Shown: positions 34,880 to 45,020 of the stretch, one piece after another
Numbering within the stretch: position 1 is the stretch's first letter
Layout of the letters: every line of letters starts with the position of its first letter
Assembly: GCA_007449985.2 (NCBI GenBank)
Contig: VIIQ02000072.1
Span: 62,001 to 126,000, forward strand
Reading direction: 5' to 3'
Origin: Desmodesmus armatus
Lineage: Eukaryota; Chlorophyta; Chlorophyceae; Sphaeropleales; Scenedesmaceae
DNA length: 64,000 bases
Notes under the pieces: model-generated
The model's input: the letters and a program-made list of their open reading frames with translations, nothing else
Databases searched by the model: none
What the model was told of the DNA's origin: nothing
Translations under genes and position numbers: made by a program

Positions 34880-37148
34880 ATGGTGCCACCCTGCATGTCC
34901 GGCAGCGGGGTGGGCATGCGGGCTCGAGCTCCTGCTCCAGTGAGTTCGACAGTAGATGGGGTAGGCCAACCTGGCACTTTGCATTGCAAGGTGGATATGT
35001 TGCAGTGGCACCTCGATAGCTGATTCTGCAAGCTTTGATTGTGTTTCATGGCGTTGCTTGCAGGTGGGGATCCCTAATAGCAGCACCAGCAGGGTCCCCA
35101 GGGTGTGGGGCTCGTTGCGTCACACACGTGTCCCTCGCGTAGCCAGCAACCCATCATCATTTGGGGACAGGTGAGGCTGCTCTAGCACAAAAGTTAAGCT
35201 TTGAGCAGTGATCAGCTGGGGTAGAGATGAATTGTGTCTGTTGCCTGCTGGAGCAGCATATGCTCGTGCTGTGGCAGTTGTTTTTGGGGGATGCTCCTCA
35301 GATGTTAGCATGGCTAGTGCTGCTGTCAGTGCATGAAGCCTGTCAGTATTCCACAGCAACTGCCACATTAAGCTCATCATCACTGTGACAGGTGCAGCAG
35401 CAATGCGCCAACATGTACGTGTACGTGTTTTCACTGTGAACCACAGGCATGACATCAACCCCACCACCACCAGCAGCAGCAGCAAGCCAGCACCAGCACC
35501 CGCCAACAGCAACAGCAGCGCACAGCCCACCGAGCAGCAGCAGCCGCAAAAGGAGCTGGACAATTTACTCCTTAAAGCTCTCGCCTCAGAATCAGACGAC
35601 GAAGAAGACAGCAGGTCGACAGGAGCAGCAGGCTGGGCAGCAACTTTAGGCGTGGTCGCAGGCATCAGCATACTAATGGGCGGCGGCTACCTCTTCCGCG
35701 GCCAAATCAAGCACTTTCTCGACTTCTTCATCCAAGCAGTGGATGATTGGGGAGTGTGGGGTTACCTTGCCTATGCAGCAGTGTATGCTGGTCTGGAGGT
35801 GCTGGCTGTGCCTGCCATCCCCTTGACCATGACGGCGGGAGCAATCTTTGGGCCGCTGCCAGGGACAGTCATCGTGTCAATCAGTGCCACGTTTGCAGCG
35901 ACAATCGCGTTTTTGATAGCCCGCTATGCTGCACGCGACAAGGTGGGTGGGCATGCTTGGTGGATGGGGGGAGTGGAGGGGGGCGTCGGCTAGGGCCTTG
36001 GGGCGGCGACTGTCAGTTTTTGCAGCTGTGCAGTGTTGACAGGCTGGTATTTGCGCAGGAATTGCTATCTCTTACTGACCAGTCTGCAGCTGCTGCAGCT
36101 GGATGCAGTGCACACATGCACTGGTACATGCACATGTGTTGTCCGTCGCGCATGCTGTATATGCTGGGTTGCAGACCCTTAGATTCAAGCAACCAAAATT
36201 GGTCGCAGATGCGCGCTGTGCCTTCTTGCATGTGTGCTGTGCTTCGCATGTCGTGTCCTGTCTTCAACATGTGTTCTGCAACACCACTGTTTTCCCTGCA
36301 GATTGCTGCCTTGGCCTACAAGAACAAGCGCTTTGCAGCCATCGACCGGGCCATCAGCCGCAACGGCCTCAAGTTTGTGACCCTGCTGCGGCTCAGCCCG
36401 CTGCTGCCCTTGGCTATCAGCAACTACCTGTACGGTTTGACCAGCGTTGACCTGGGCAGCTATGTACTGGGCAGCTGGCTGGGCATGCTGCCAGGTGGGT
36501 TTGAAGGGGGCTGGGTGGCGGGGTCAAGGGTTGGTAGGTTGGAGGGGGTGGAGTGGCTTGGGGGGGGGGGTGGAGGGAGAGAGTGGCTTTTTAGGGGGGG
36601 GTGAGAGCAGTTGCGTGCTGGGGACGCTGCCAGGTGGGCAGAGGGGGGGGGGACTGGAGGGGGCGGGGTAGCTGTTAGAGAGGTTTGGGACATGTGTTGG
36701 GCTGGCGTCTTGCAGCAGCCATGCTGACAATTTCTGCTCAGTGACACTGCACACTATCCTTGTGGCTGCACCCCTCTGAAGCAATTGCCACCAACAAATC
36801 CACGTGGTGTTGCTCGCAGGCACATACGCGTACGTAACAGCAGGCCACGTGGGCAAAGCCGTCCTCACAGAGGGAGAGGGCAGCTTTGGTGTTGAGTCAT
36901 GGCAGGTGGCTGTAGCACTGGGAGCTACTGTGCTGGCACTAGGCTTCGTTGGCAGGCTTGCCAAGAATGCAGTTGAGGAGGCAGATAGGGAGGCATTGGA
37001 GGAGCAGCGGCAGAAGCAGATCCAGCAGGAGCGGAAGCAGCAGCAGGAGGAAGCGGCCGCTGCAGCAGCAGCAGGCGAAGGCGTGGCGGCGACGGTGGGT
37101 GCTGTGCCAGGTGCTGTCAGTGAGGGTGGCAGCAGTGGCAGCAGCTGA
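34880..37148 (+). CDS. Plastid-type VTT/SNARE-associated (TVP38/TMEM64, DedA-like) membrane protein
   Basis: Five exons with matched phases: 34880-34939, 35064-35170, 35447-35942, 36302-36494, 36820-37148; 394 residues. Exons 1-2 code a Ser/Arg/Ala/Pro-rich leader with few acidic residues (MVPPCMSGSGVGMRARAPAP, then VGIPNSSTSRVPRVW...), consistent with a chloroplast transit peptide. Residues about 70-110 are polar and low complexity, ending in an acidic patch. A transmembrane segment (about 118-138) is followed by the VTT core: LEVLAVPAIPLTMTAGAIFG, GPLPGTVIVSISATFAATIA and FLIARYAARD, then GLKFVTLLRLSPLLPLAISN, and YLYGLTSVDLGSYVLGSWLG with the family's Gly-rich end. The C-terminal tail is Gln/Glu/Lys/Ala-rich and probably helical. 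Family members are thought to act in lipid scrambling or membrane homeostasis; the substrate here is unknown. A long G-rich tract lies in intron 4. Confidence 0.88.
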
Positions 37149-39782
37149 GTGAGGCAGCCGCAGTGGCAGCAGTGGCAGCAGTTGCGTTTGACACTGTAGT
37201 TCTGAAAGTTTGGTCGCTCACTGGCGTCTTGTGTGATGATGATCATGGCGTCAACGGCGTTGTGTCAGCGGGGTGTGTTGCGCATGCCAAGCTTGCATTC
37301 AGGGTGAATGGCGTTGCAGTTGTCGTGGCATGTGACGCGTGGTGGTTGCTGCAGGCTGGAAGCCAGATTGCTGCAGCTGCTGCAAACGTCCCACACTTCC
37401 CTAGTTGTCAGTTGTTTGGCCGTCAGTTGTTTGGCCTTCAGCTTTTGAGAGTGATTTGCTGCTAGCAGTTTTGAGCCCTCTGCGCATGTTGCAGGGCTGA
37501 GCCGGCAGGAGGGGCAGAGTGCTGGATATGCTGATGTGCCTGGGGGTTTGTGAGGCCAGCTTGCGGTGGGGTGTGGCGCAGCAGTGTGCGGGTACATGAC
37601 AGAGCCAAGTGGTGCATTTGTCAATGCTGTTGTGCCTGGGGTGGGTTTGTGGGACAAGCTCACTTTGCTGTGGCTGCCGCATGCGGTATGCGTGTTTGGG
37701 ACATCAACACGATGCACCGTGGTTGCCGTTGCTGCACGGACTGAGCACCTGTCGCTTCATGGATGCTATTTGCAGACGACGTGGTTGGTGGGTGTCGGTG
37801 GCTGCGTTTTCCCCAGCTCAACCATAGACCTTTCACAGGTCTTGATTGACGTGCTCACCTTCCCTCTGGGCCTGCTGTTTGTGCTGATCGATGGGTGTGC
37901 AATGTTGGGCAGCACACACCAATGCATGCAGGCACGTCACCTTCACATGTATGTTGCGCGACTGTTTGGAAGCAGCTGCTGCTGTGCTGCACACTGACAG
38001 CATGCATAGATTGAGTCGTCAGCTGGTTCATCATGGTCTGCATGGAGCTGCGTCGGCAGCAGTAAGCTATAGTCACTTGTTTGGAGCCATGCAAGGATGC
38101 TGCTGCTTGACTTTTGGAGGCCTTGACCTTCATTTTGCTAGTTGCCTGGGACACAGACGAGCACATGTGTCCCTCAACAGCTGGTCCTTGTGCGGCTGGG
38201 TGTGTGATGTGTACTTCGGATCCATTCAGGTGGAGTGTGTGTTTTTCTTTCTTTGGCACAGGGCATGTGCCTTGTGCTGCAACTGCTGTTGCGTGTCCTT
38301 GCGGTGCTGCTTCCCGTGGCTTGACACTGGCACAGGTTGGTGGAAGAAAGGCAAGATCTAGACCCGGAGTTGAAGTGTGACCTGGATCGTGTTGCAAAGA
38401 CAGCCAGCAGTGCAACAGTGACGTGGCATCTTGCCAGGGCAGTGCTTCACCCTGCTGAAGCATACTGTGCTGAACACAGGCAGTTGGGGTTAGAATCGCG
38501 GTTTGTGGATTTTGTGAAGATGTGGCTGTGGGTTGATTGATGTGCGGGGTATTGGGGGTGCCAGGTCCTGTTGCGGTTCAGGCTGGTGTCAGCAGGTGGC
38601 TTTGTGATGTATAACAGGAATGGGCCTGCCCTTTTGGGGGGGGTGCGGATGCTTGCTTGCGGCAGCTTTTGAAGGGGCGCTGCTTGCATCAATGTTGGCG
38701 GGGCGGACTCTGCTTGTATGCAGTGGCTGTGCGGTTTGGGGGTTCCCTTTTGCTAAAACTGAGTTTGAGTTTATGTTGCTGGTGAGCTTCGTGATGTAAC
38801 CGCGATTGCGCTGTTTGAAGAGTTGGTAGTGTGTGCTGTGGAACTGTGATGTGGCACAAGCCTGAGCTACAGTCGTCGGCTTCGTGAACACACCCATGGC
38901 TGCCAGTCATTGGCAGTGCACCCAGCAATCAGAGCAGCGCGCCAGCTTGCATGAGGCGTGAGACTGAGTAAGTTACTTACTCAGTGAGACGTGAGGCCTA
39001 TTCAACCTGAGGACACTTCTATTACAACCAACACAGCATCTGAACTGGGCACGCCAGGTGACCACAACCACACGGCAACAAGCCCTACATACAATGTGTG
39101 TATACACGCATGACACAGGTTGTGTGTCTGCATGCGCCCACACCAGGCGTCTTCAAACAAGACTGTGCAGGGGCCACAACAGGGATGTACTGTGATAAGG
39201 CAACGCCCAATGCACATGCAACGCGGGTGGAACCTACTGCAAGCCAGTGGGTCAGATCCGGCGGCCGGCCACTTGCAGAAGCTGCCAAGGGCACTAACCC
39301 ACACAGCGCATGAGGCCGCATTGATGCACAACTGGGAGCAGGCTCCGGCAACCGGCAACTTGCAACACTTCAGAAAACACGCCTGGCTGTAGTTGTGAAG
39401 ATTGCACAACTACTAGTGTCCTCGTAGGACACTGTAGGCCCTGGTAGTAGGATATGCTACAGCTTGCGGCACCCACTGCCACAGTGCCAACATGCCACTG
39501 AGAAACACGCAAACACAAACACGGTGTCACGCCAAATGCCTAGTTGGCAGCATGGTATGCTCGAGTCAAGCGACCATGGCTGGGTGCTTGTTGGCAGCCC
39601 AGCACCTCAGGGGCAGTGACCGGTGACAACCTCATGTAACGATTGCTGTGGATTAGATCATAATGTGCAGCAAACCACAATGCACTGCATTTGTGGTTTC
39701 CACGCATGCATGCGCCAGTGCCATAAACATGAGTCAGCTGTATCATGACATGGTGATCATCACCATGATGGTGGCCCCGCTG
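37149..39782. other. Intergenic stretch between convergent genes
   Basis: No supported exon. A short membrane-like reading (VLIDVLTFPLGLLFVLIDG near 37840) has no linked exons. TGTAA at 38795-38799 (+) and TTACA at 39022-39026 (lower-strand TGTAA) could end the two convergent transcripts. A small hairpin lies at 38963-38985. Confidence 0.45.
38963..38985. repeat. Short perfect hairpin in the convergent intergenic region
   Basis: ACTGAGTAAG and CTTACTCAGT are exact reverse complements separated by TTA. The location between two convergent genes could suit a 3'-end structure; this is inference. Confidence 0.7.
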
Positions 39783-40277
39783 TCAACCTTGCACAGTCAT
39801 GCCATTCAGGGTCTTCTGATCGTCAGCGACATGCAAGTACACACGACTGCAAGGCTTCAATTCCCACCTGCCAAAGCAGCAAAACAACAAGGTCTTCTTA
39901 TCCTCTCCCACACGGCTTGTGCCTGAGAACCGCTGCTCTTCCCCTGGGGGCGCACCAGCGGGAGGGTCACACTTTGGAACTGGGTTGCCTTCTCGTGAGC
40001 AGCGGTCTTTCAGCCAATCACGGTCGCAGCACACAAGGGTGCACGTCTCGCACGACCCCCAGAACCCCACGCGCTTCTCGCCGTCTTTGTAGAACCGGCC
40101 ACCATACCGACAGCCGGGCTCGCTGTGAGACAGTAGCTGGCGGGGTCCTGCTTGACGGGTATGACCCATGCCACCCTCGTGATCGAAAGGCAGTGCAGAT
40201 GCTAGCTTGACCTCCGTGGCTGCACAGAGAATGGCGCAGGAAATGGCCAGGAGGGCCGGAACGTGCAGGGTCTTCAT
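39783..40277 (-). CDS. Secreted ten-cysteine protein, copy 1
   Basis: Single-exon gene of 164 residues. The ATG at 40277 is chosen because it starts a good signal peptide (MKTLHVPALLAISCAILCAA); the frame extends upstream but would bury it. After a pro-like segment ending RQLLS comes the Cys domain: C-RYGGRFY, EKRVGFWGSCETCTLVCC, WLKDRCSREGNP, CDPP, LLFCCFG and a last Cys, ten in total. Spacing and the Y.GGR.Y..GEKR..W..C..C pattern recall von Willebrand type C (chordin-like) modules, but the match is by eye. The tail after the last Cys (SRVYLHVADD...) is longer than in copy 2. Divergent promoters are not involved: copy 2 lies 1.9 kb upstream in the same orientation and shares an upstream block. 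Confidence 0.8.
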   Translation of the reverse strand: MKTLHVPALLAISCAILCAATEVKLASALPFDHEGGMGHTRQAGPRQLLSHSEPGCRYGGRFYKDGEKRVGFWGSCETCTLVCCDRDWLKDRCSREGNPVPKCDPPAGAPPGEEQRFSGTSRVGEDKKTLLFCCFGRWELKPCSRVYLHVADDQKTLNGMTVQG

Positions 40278-42152
40278 GCCTGTGCCTGCACGAGCACCAA
40301 GAGGACGTTGCAGCTGCAGTGTCAGACAGCGAGCCTGCGCCAACAAGCTAGGTGCTGTGCACATCACGTCGCTGCCAAGGCTTTAGTGTCTCGCATTGCG
40401 ATAAGGGCGCACCTAGATGGCGCGGACAGGTGTGCAAGACTCAGGCGTGGAAGGGTCGATGATGGCGCGAAAAAAGCCTTGATTGTTTGTGCAGCAGCGT
40501 AGCAGTGTAGAAGGAAGCTGCGTGGCTTCTGAGTTTGAAGTTGGGTTTCGATGGCAAGAACTGCCCTTCGACTGAGCAGAACCCTAACGAGGTTGACGCA
40601 CGCAAGAAAACCGCTTGCGACGACGAGAACAGCGACGAGGGTGTCGGCAGATCAGCAAGCTTGCTTTAAGCATCTGCGCACATATGCGCCGGTGCATGAC
40701 GGCACTACCCACACAGCAGTGGCAGCAGCAGCACCTGCACTGCTGCTGAGCAGCACTGTCCCTATGCTTGCTGCATGGCTCTGCATACGAGTCCTCGACA
40801 CCTGTTCAGTAAGGCAGAGAGTCATACTCTGTCGAGCTCACTGCTGCAGACTCGAGCTCTCAAGCCAGTGGTTGTGTATCAAGACTGATACCGGCTCGTG
40901 GCTGTGTGGTGTACATCAGAACACCGTGTTGAACAATAGTGCAGTGCTGCAACAGGACCTTCCTGCAGCCTCTCGCACTGCACCAACCTGAGGTTCGGTC
41001 ATTGCTGCACAGCCTGCAGTGAGACATCATCAATGCTGCATGCATATAGCCGGGATAGCCTGCCGCTGGCAGGCACTCTACTGCACTCTATTGTACCTCA
41101 GCGCCCTACAGCTTCCCTGGGAGTCATGAGGCTGCAACTGCTAGAGCTGGTCCTGTGGTCCTGTGAGCTCTGCACAAATGCGGTCAGCAGCGCTGTGCCG
41201 CACAGCAAAGGCAAAATTCAATGCGGATAGCAAGTGCTGTTTACTGGGCAACTGCAGCTAGTTGTCACAACTTGAAGTGTATCTGCGGTGTGTGTGGTGT
41301 ATGCTTCGCTTGATGCAAGTGCACATTGGCCATAAACACATCTGCTTATTGAATTTGGTGTCAATCAAAGTGTCGACAATGCTGGGGCAGCCCGGCTGTA
41401 AGCTGTGGTTTACCACAAAGTGCCCAGTCATCATCATTGGCTTGGCTGCAGCACCTCACTACAAAGCAGTGCTGCACAAGTGCAGACGTGATTGCATAGC
41501 CATCATGGTGCTTGCTGCAGAGGACCCAGCCCAACAGCGATCGCTCGCGGGTTACATGACTGTACAGCCACCTGACACAACTCCGTGCCAGTGGCGGCCA
41601 CCATCACAGAGTTGTTTTGACAGGCCTTCAAGGGTTGTCAGCAAGTGCTAGTCCAAGATTGCACTGCCTCAAGAGGCCACCGTTTCAAAATCCAACGTCA
41701 CTGCCATCTTATTGAATGATATCATATCGCCAGTCGTGCATGACAAGTGACCACCGTGGCTATCGGGGACCCTCAGGTTATCGGTGACCGCCACACAACA
41801 CAGCTCTCAATCAGTACGCCACAGGTGGCATGCTTGCACACGCCGCCGCACGGCGTGCCTGACCACAAGGGTAGACAACCCTCGGCAAGGTTGCAGGCTG
41901 GAAAGCTCAGCTGGTCCAGGGTTATAACCCAACAACTTCTGCTCAGACTAAGCACTTGCAACTGACTGTCAACTAATGCAGCCCAAAATCAACTTCCTGA
42001 CATAGCGCTGCACAATGGGGATGCTGGCCACAATGCTGACCAAAGCTAGCCGCATTGCTAGCCACAGCTCCAACAACAGCATCATGCTGGTAAACGATAT
42101 CTGCCTGCATGACAGGGTGTCCTCCCAGTACCCAGCCTAGGTGGGCAAGCAA
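40278..42152. other. Region between the two Cys-rich paralogues
   Basis: Contains the promoter of copy 1 (shared element at 40565-40597) and the 3' region of copy 2. No other coding exon supported. Confidence 0.5.
40565..40597 (-). promoter_or_regulatory. Conserved upstream block of Cys-rich copy 1
   Basis: On the upper strand CTTCGACTGAGCAGAACCCT is followed by AACGAGGTTGACG. The same order with about five changes lies at 42830-42862 upstream of copy 2. The blocks start 288 and 243 nt before their ATGs, suggesting the duplication included promoter DNA and that this part is retained. Confidence 0.6.
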
Positions 42153-42587
42153 CTATCCAGCGAAACGGCAACGGTTTGGCTCCCATTTGCCGAAGCAGCA
42201 GAAGAGGGTCGATCCTTTCACATCACCCTGCCTGCTCTGCCCTGTCTTCCACTGGCCTGTGTAAAGCGCATCAGCAGGGGGCCCACAAGTTGGAGCAGTT
42301 GGATTACCTTCCCGTGAACAGCTGTCCTTCAGCCATTCGCCGTTGCAGCAGACAAGTGTGCATTTCTCGCAGGGCCCCCAATGGCCAACACGCTTCTCAT
42401 TTTCTTTGTAGGAACGACCACCATAGGGGCAATCCTGGGACAGGAGCTGGCGGGTTGCTGCCGCAGCAACAGCCTGCATCGCCCCAAACCCCTCCTTGAG
42501 GGGCAGTGATGACGCAAAGCTGTTTTGGGCAAGGCTCATTGTGCAGACAATGGCCAGGAGGGACGCAATCTGCAGGTGCAGCTTCAT
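42153..42587 (-). CDS. Secreted ten-cysteine protein, copy 2
   Basis: Single-exon gene of 144 residues with signal peptide MKLHLQIASLLAIVCTMSLA. The mature part matches copy 1 with all ten Cys aligned: CPYGGRSY, EKRVGHWGPCEKCTLVCC, WLKDSCSREGNP, CGPP, LFCCFGKWEPNRC. The segment just before the domain ends RQLLS in both copies. Differences concentrate in the pro-like region, in the loop between the seventh and eighth Cys, and in the C-terminal tail (three residues after Phe here, about 25 in copy 1). VWC-like by eye; extracellular role inferred. Related to copy 1 by tandem duplication. Confidence 0.82.
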   Translation of the reverse strand: MKLHLQIASLLAIVCTMSLAQNSFASSLPLKEGFGAMQAVAAAATRQLLSQDCPYGGRSYKENEKRVGHWGPCEKCTLVCCNGEWLKDSCSREGNPTAPTCGPPADALYTGQWKTGQSRQGDVKGSTLFCCFGKWEPNRCRFAG

Positions 42588-42829
42588 AGTGAGGCTGAGA
42601 CCTGCGATAGCAACAGCAGCACGAAGATGTTAGACGGTGCAGATGAGACGAGACCAGACTGACGTCCTGCACTCAGCTGCAACAAGGGCACACCTTCGGG
42701 CGGTGTGGGCAGTGGCGAGGCTATCCGCGGTACTCTTGGCACGGTCAAGGAGTTCCTTGGTTGTATCTGTGTGCAGCACACTAAAACGCTTGGCACAACC
42801 TGCGCAATGAATTTGCTTGCAGGACTGGC

Positions 42830-42862
42830 CTTCGACCAGACAGAACCCTGACGAGGTTGACG
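42830..42862 (-). promoter_or_regulatory. Conserved upstream block of Cys-rich copy 2
   Basis: CTTCGACCAGACAGAACCCT followed by GACGAGGTTGACG on the upper strand; counterpart of 40565-40597. It lies 243 nt upstream of ATG 42587. Confidence 0.6.
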
Positions 42863-44110
42863 TAGTCGAACCGTTCGTTGGCGGGTTGACGGGACAGCGG
42901 CAAACCGTCCATCGGACAACTTGTCAGTCTGTATATGAAGTTACAATCTGCGGGTGCTCAAGACAACCGATATGTTGTGCCACAGCCGAGGCTGGTGCCT
43001 TGGTCCAGCCAAGCTGACTCAGTCAGTTGTTGAACAGAGCACTGCCATGGGGGGCCCACATGGGGTGCTAGGGCTGGCCAGCAGGGATTCATCTTTGCTT
43101 GGTGACAGCTGGCTGTCCACTGTCAACCTATCTACATCTGCAGTTGAGAGTCGACTGTGAATAGAACTAAAGATCAAACCACATGCTCCTAAGTATAGGA
43201 GGGTTTACTCTCCTCGGACTGCTTGAAGGTGAATGTCACCTCAGCAGGCGGCATGCGCAAGCGCTCAAGCTTGCTGGTGTCTGCCTCGAGCAGGCATACA
43301 CTGCATGGCTATTGCTGTGGATCCAGCGTGTGGACCACCTAAGTGACCTCTCCAACCCTTGACCGCAACACGATATGCACCATGCAGTGCCATAATGCCA
43401 ACTGACAATTTTTGCTCCTCTACAGCACAGCATGCCATGCTGACAAGTTGTGCTTCTCTGCATCCTGCTGCATGAATAGGGTTGCCTGCCATGCTGCCCT
43501 CCTGATGTGCACGAGCAGTGGCTGGCGTGGTGGGAGGCCAACTCTGCTGGCGTGTGCTACCAGTTCGCCGAAAGAGACAGGCGTCAAGATGGCGGCCAAC
43601 ATTAGCCAGCCTGGCTTGGCTTGGTAGTGATGACTGGCTCTGCTCTTTGTGTCGTACCGCACAGTCAGTCTGAATCTTTGCTGGTTGCCATGCGCCTGCA
43701 GCTGCTGCAGCTTGTGCTGCCTTGTTTCGGGCTGGTGCTGTTCTGGGGTTCTGTTAAAATCATTTGCTGCAGTGGCTCCTCATAACAGATTCATATTAGT
43801 AATATTACACGTGTGCATAGGGATGGGGATGGCAGGCTGCAGCACTTTGTGGCTGTGGCAGGTCACATTGTTGCTGTCAAATTATGTCGCATTATTTTGC
43901 AGAAATGTATAAGCCTGAGGGAGGAGAGCTGCTGGAGGAAGGCCACACATGGCGTAAAGAAGTAGGTGCATCGTTGTGCCAGCTTAACTGCTGCAGGCTC
44001 TGCAGCGACGTCAGCTTTGGTACAATGGGTTTGAACACTCCAGGGCATGTGACAGACAGGCTGATCAGTTTGGTAGCAGCAGCAAGGTCCCCGATGCACT
44101 GCTGGTTGCG

Positions 44111-44145
<35 letters not shown>

Positions 44146-45020
44146 CGCTTTTACCAGGCAGCACCACCGCGGTGGTACCTGCAGCTTCTTGCTGAGTGCC
44201 TTGCCATGCTTGCGTAGCCACCGGCACATGCTCAACAAGCTGTCCGACAGCTGACTGTGACATCAAGTTTGGGGTTGGTGCTGATGATGCTGTCTGTTGC
44301 CTCTACAGCTGCCTTGGACCAGCTGCGCGACACCAGAGCGCAACATCAAAGCCTGTCTGGGAGGCTTACATGCCTCAAGATGTGCACAAGGTGTGGGGCT
44401 AACGCCCTGTCGCCCAAAGAGCAGTAGTGTGTGCCTGACTGCTGCAGCTCGTCTTCCTGGGCTGGGTCTGTTCTGCCATGTGGGTGCAGGGTCAAGCACG
44501 ACAGCCTGGCAGCTGTTTTGTCCACATGCAGCGACTGTGCTGGCAGCATGGCACTGCTTGAATGGGTAACCTTTGTTTCACGTCTGCCAGGTCAACACGC
44601 TGGGGTGAACAATGCACTGTCGGAAGTTGTTGCTGTTGCTGTGCCTGTACTTGTGAGTACGTGCTGAGGCCCGAGAAGATTGATTTGACTTGCGCGAGCA
44701 GCAGCAGGCACGCCAGTCCCCTGCTGCTGTCGTGTGGATCGGCCGTTGATTCGTATTGAGTTGTGGCGATGCGGCGGCACTGTTGTGGAAAACCGTTTTT
44801 GTGTTTTTTGCGTTTGTTTACGTGGATTTCCAGTGCCTCCGAGGGCAGGCATGAAAAGATGACTCATCACACCTGTGACAGGCAAGACGGGACAGTCATG
44901 AACTTGCAACGACTGTGAGGGCTATTTCTCCACTTTTGCATCCTATGATGCAAGTAGCAGATACAATCGCAACGACTTACGTCCCTATCTGAGCAGCAGA
45001 TACACCTTTCACCCTTTGGA
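42863..45020. other. Intergenic stretch
   Basis: No supported gene apart from the dispersed repeat at about 44185-44570. A short GCT run lies near 44113-44150. The promoter of the glycosyltransferase should lie in the last few hundred bases. Confidence 0.4.
44185..44570 (-). repeat. Dispersed repeat of about 385 bp, copy 1 (F-box/LRR-like relic)
   Basis: Closely similar in order and orientation to 49970-50340: shared words include TGCCTTGCCATGCTTGCG, GCACATGCTCAACA, TTGGGGTTGGTGCTG, CAGCTGCCTTGGACCA and GACAGCCTGGCAGCTGTTTT. In this copy the lower-strand frame is broken. Confidence 0.75.

Noticed and set aside
37841..37900. Membrane-like reading VLIDVLTFPLGLLFVLIDG as an extra gene
   Set aside because: A single short stretch with no start, domain match or linked exons; downstream of the VTT gene it is more likely 3' UTR or intergenic DNA.
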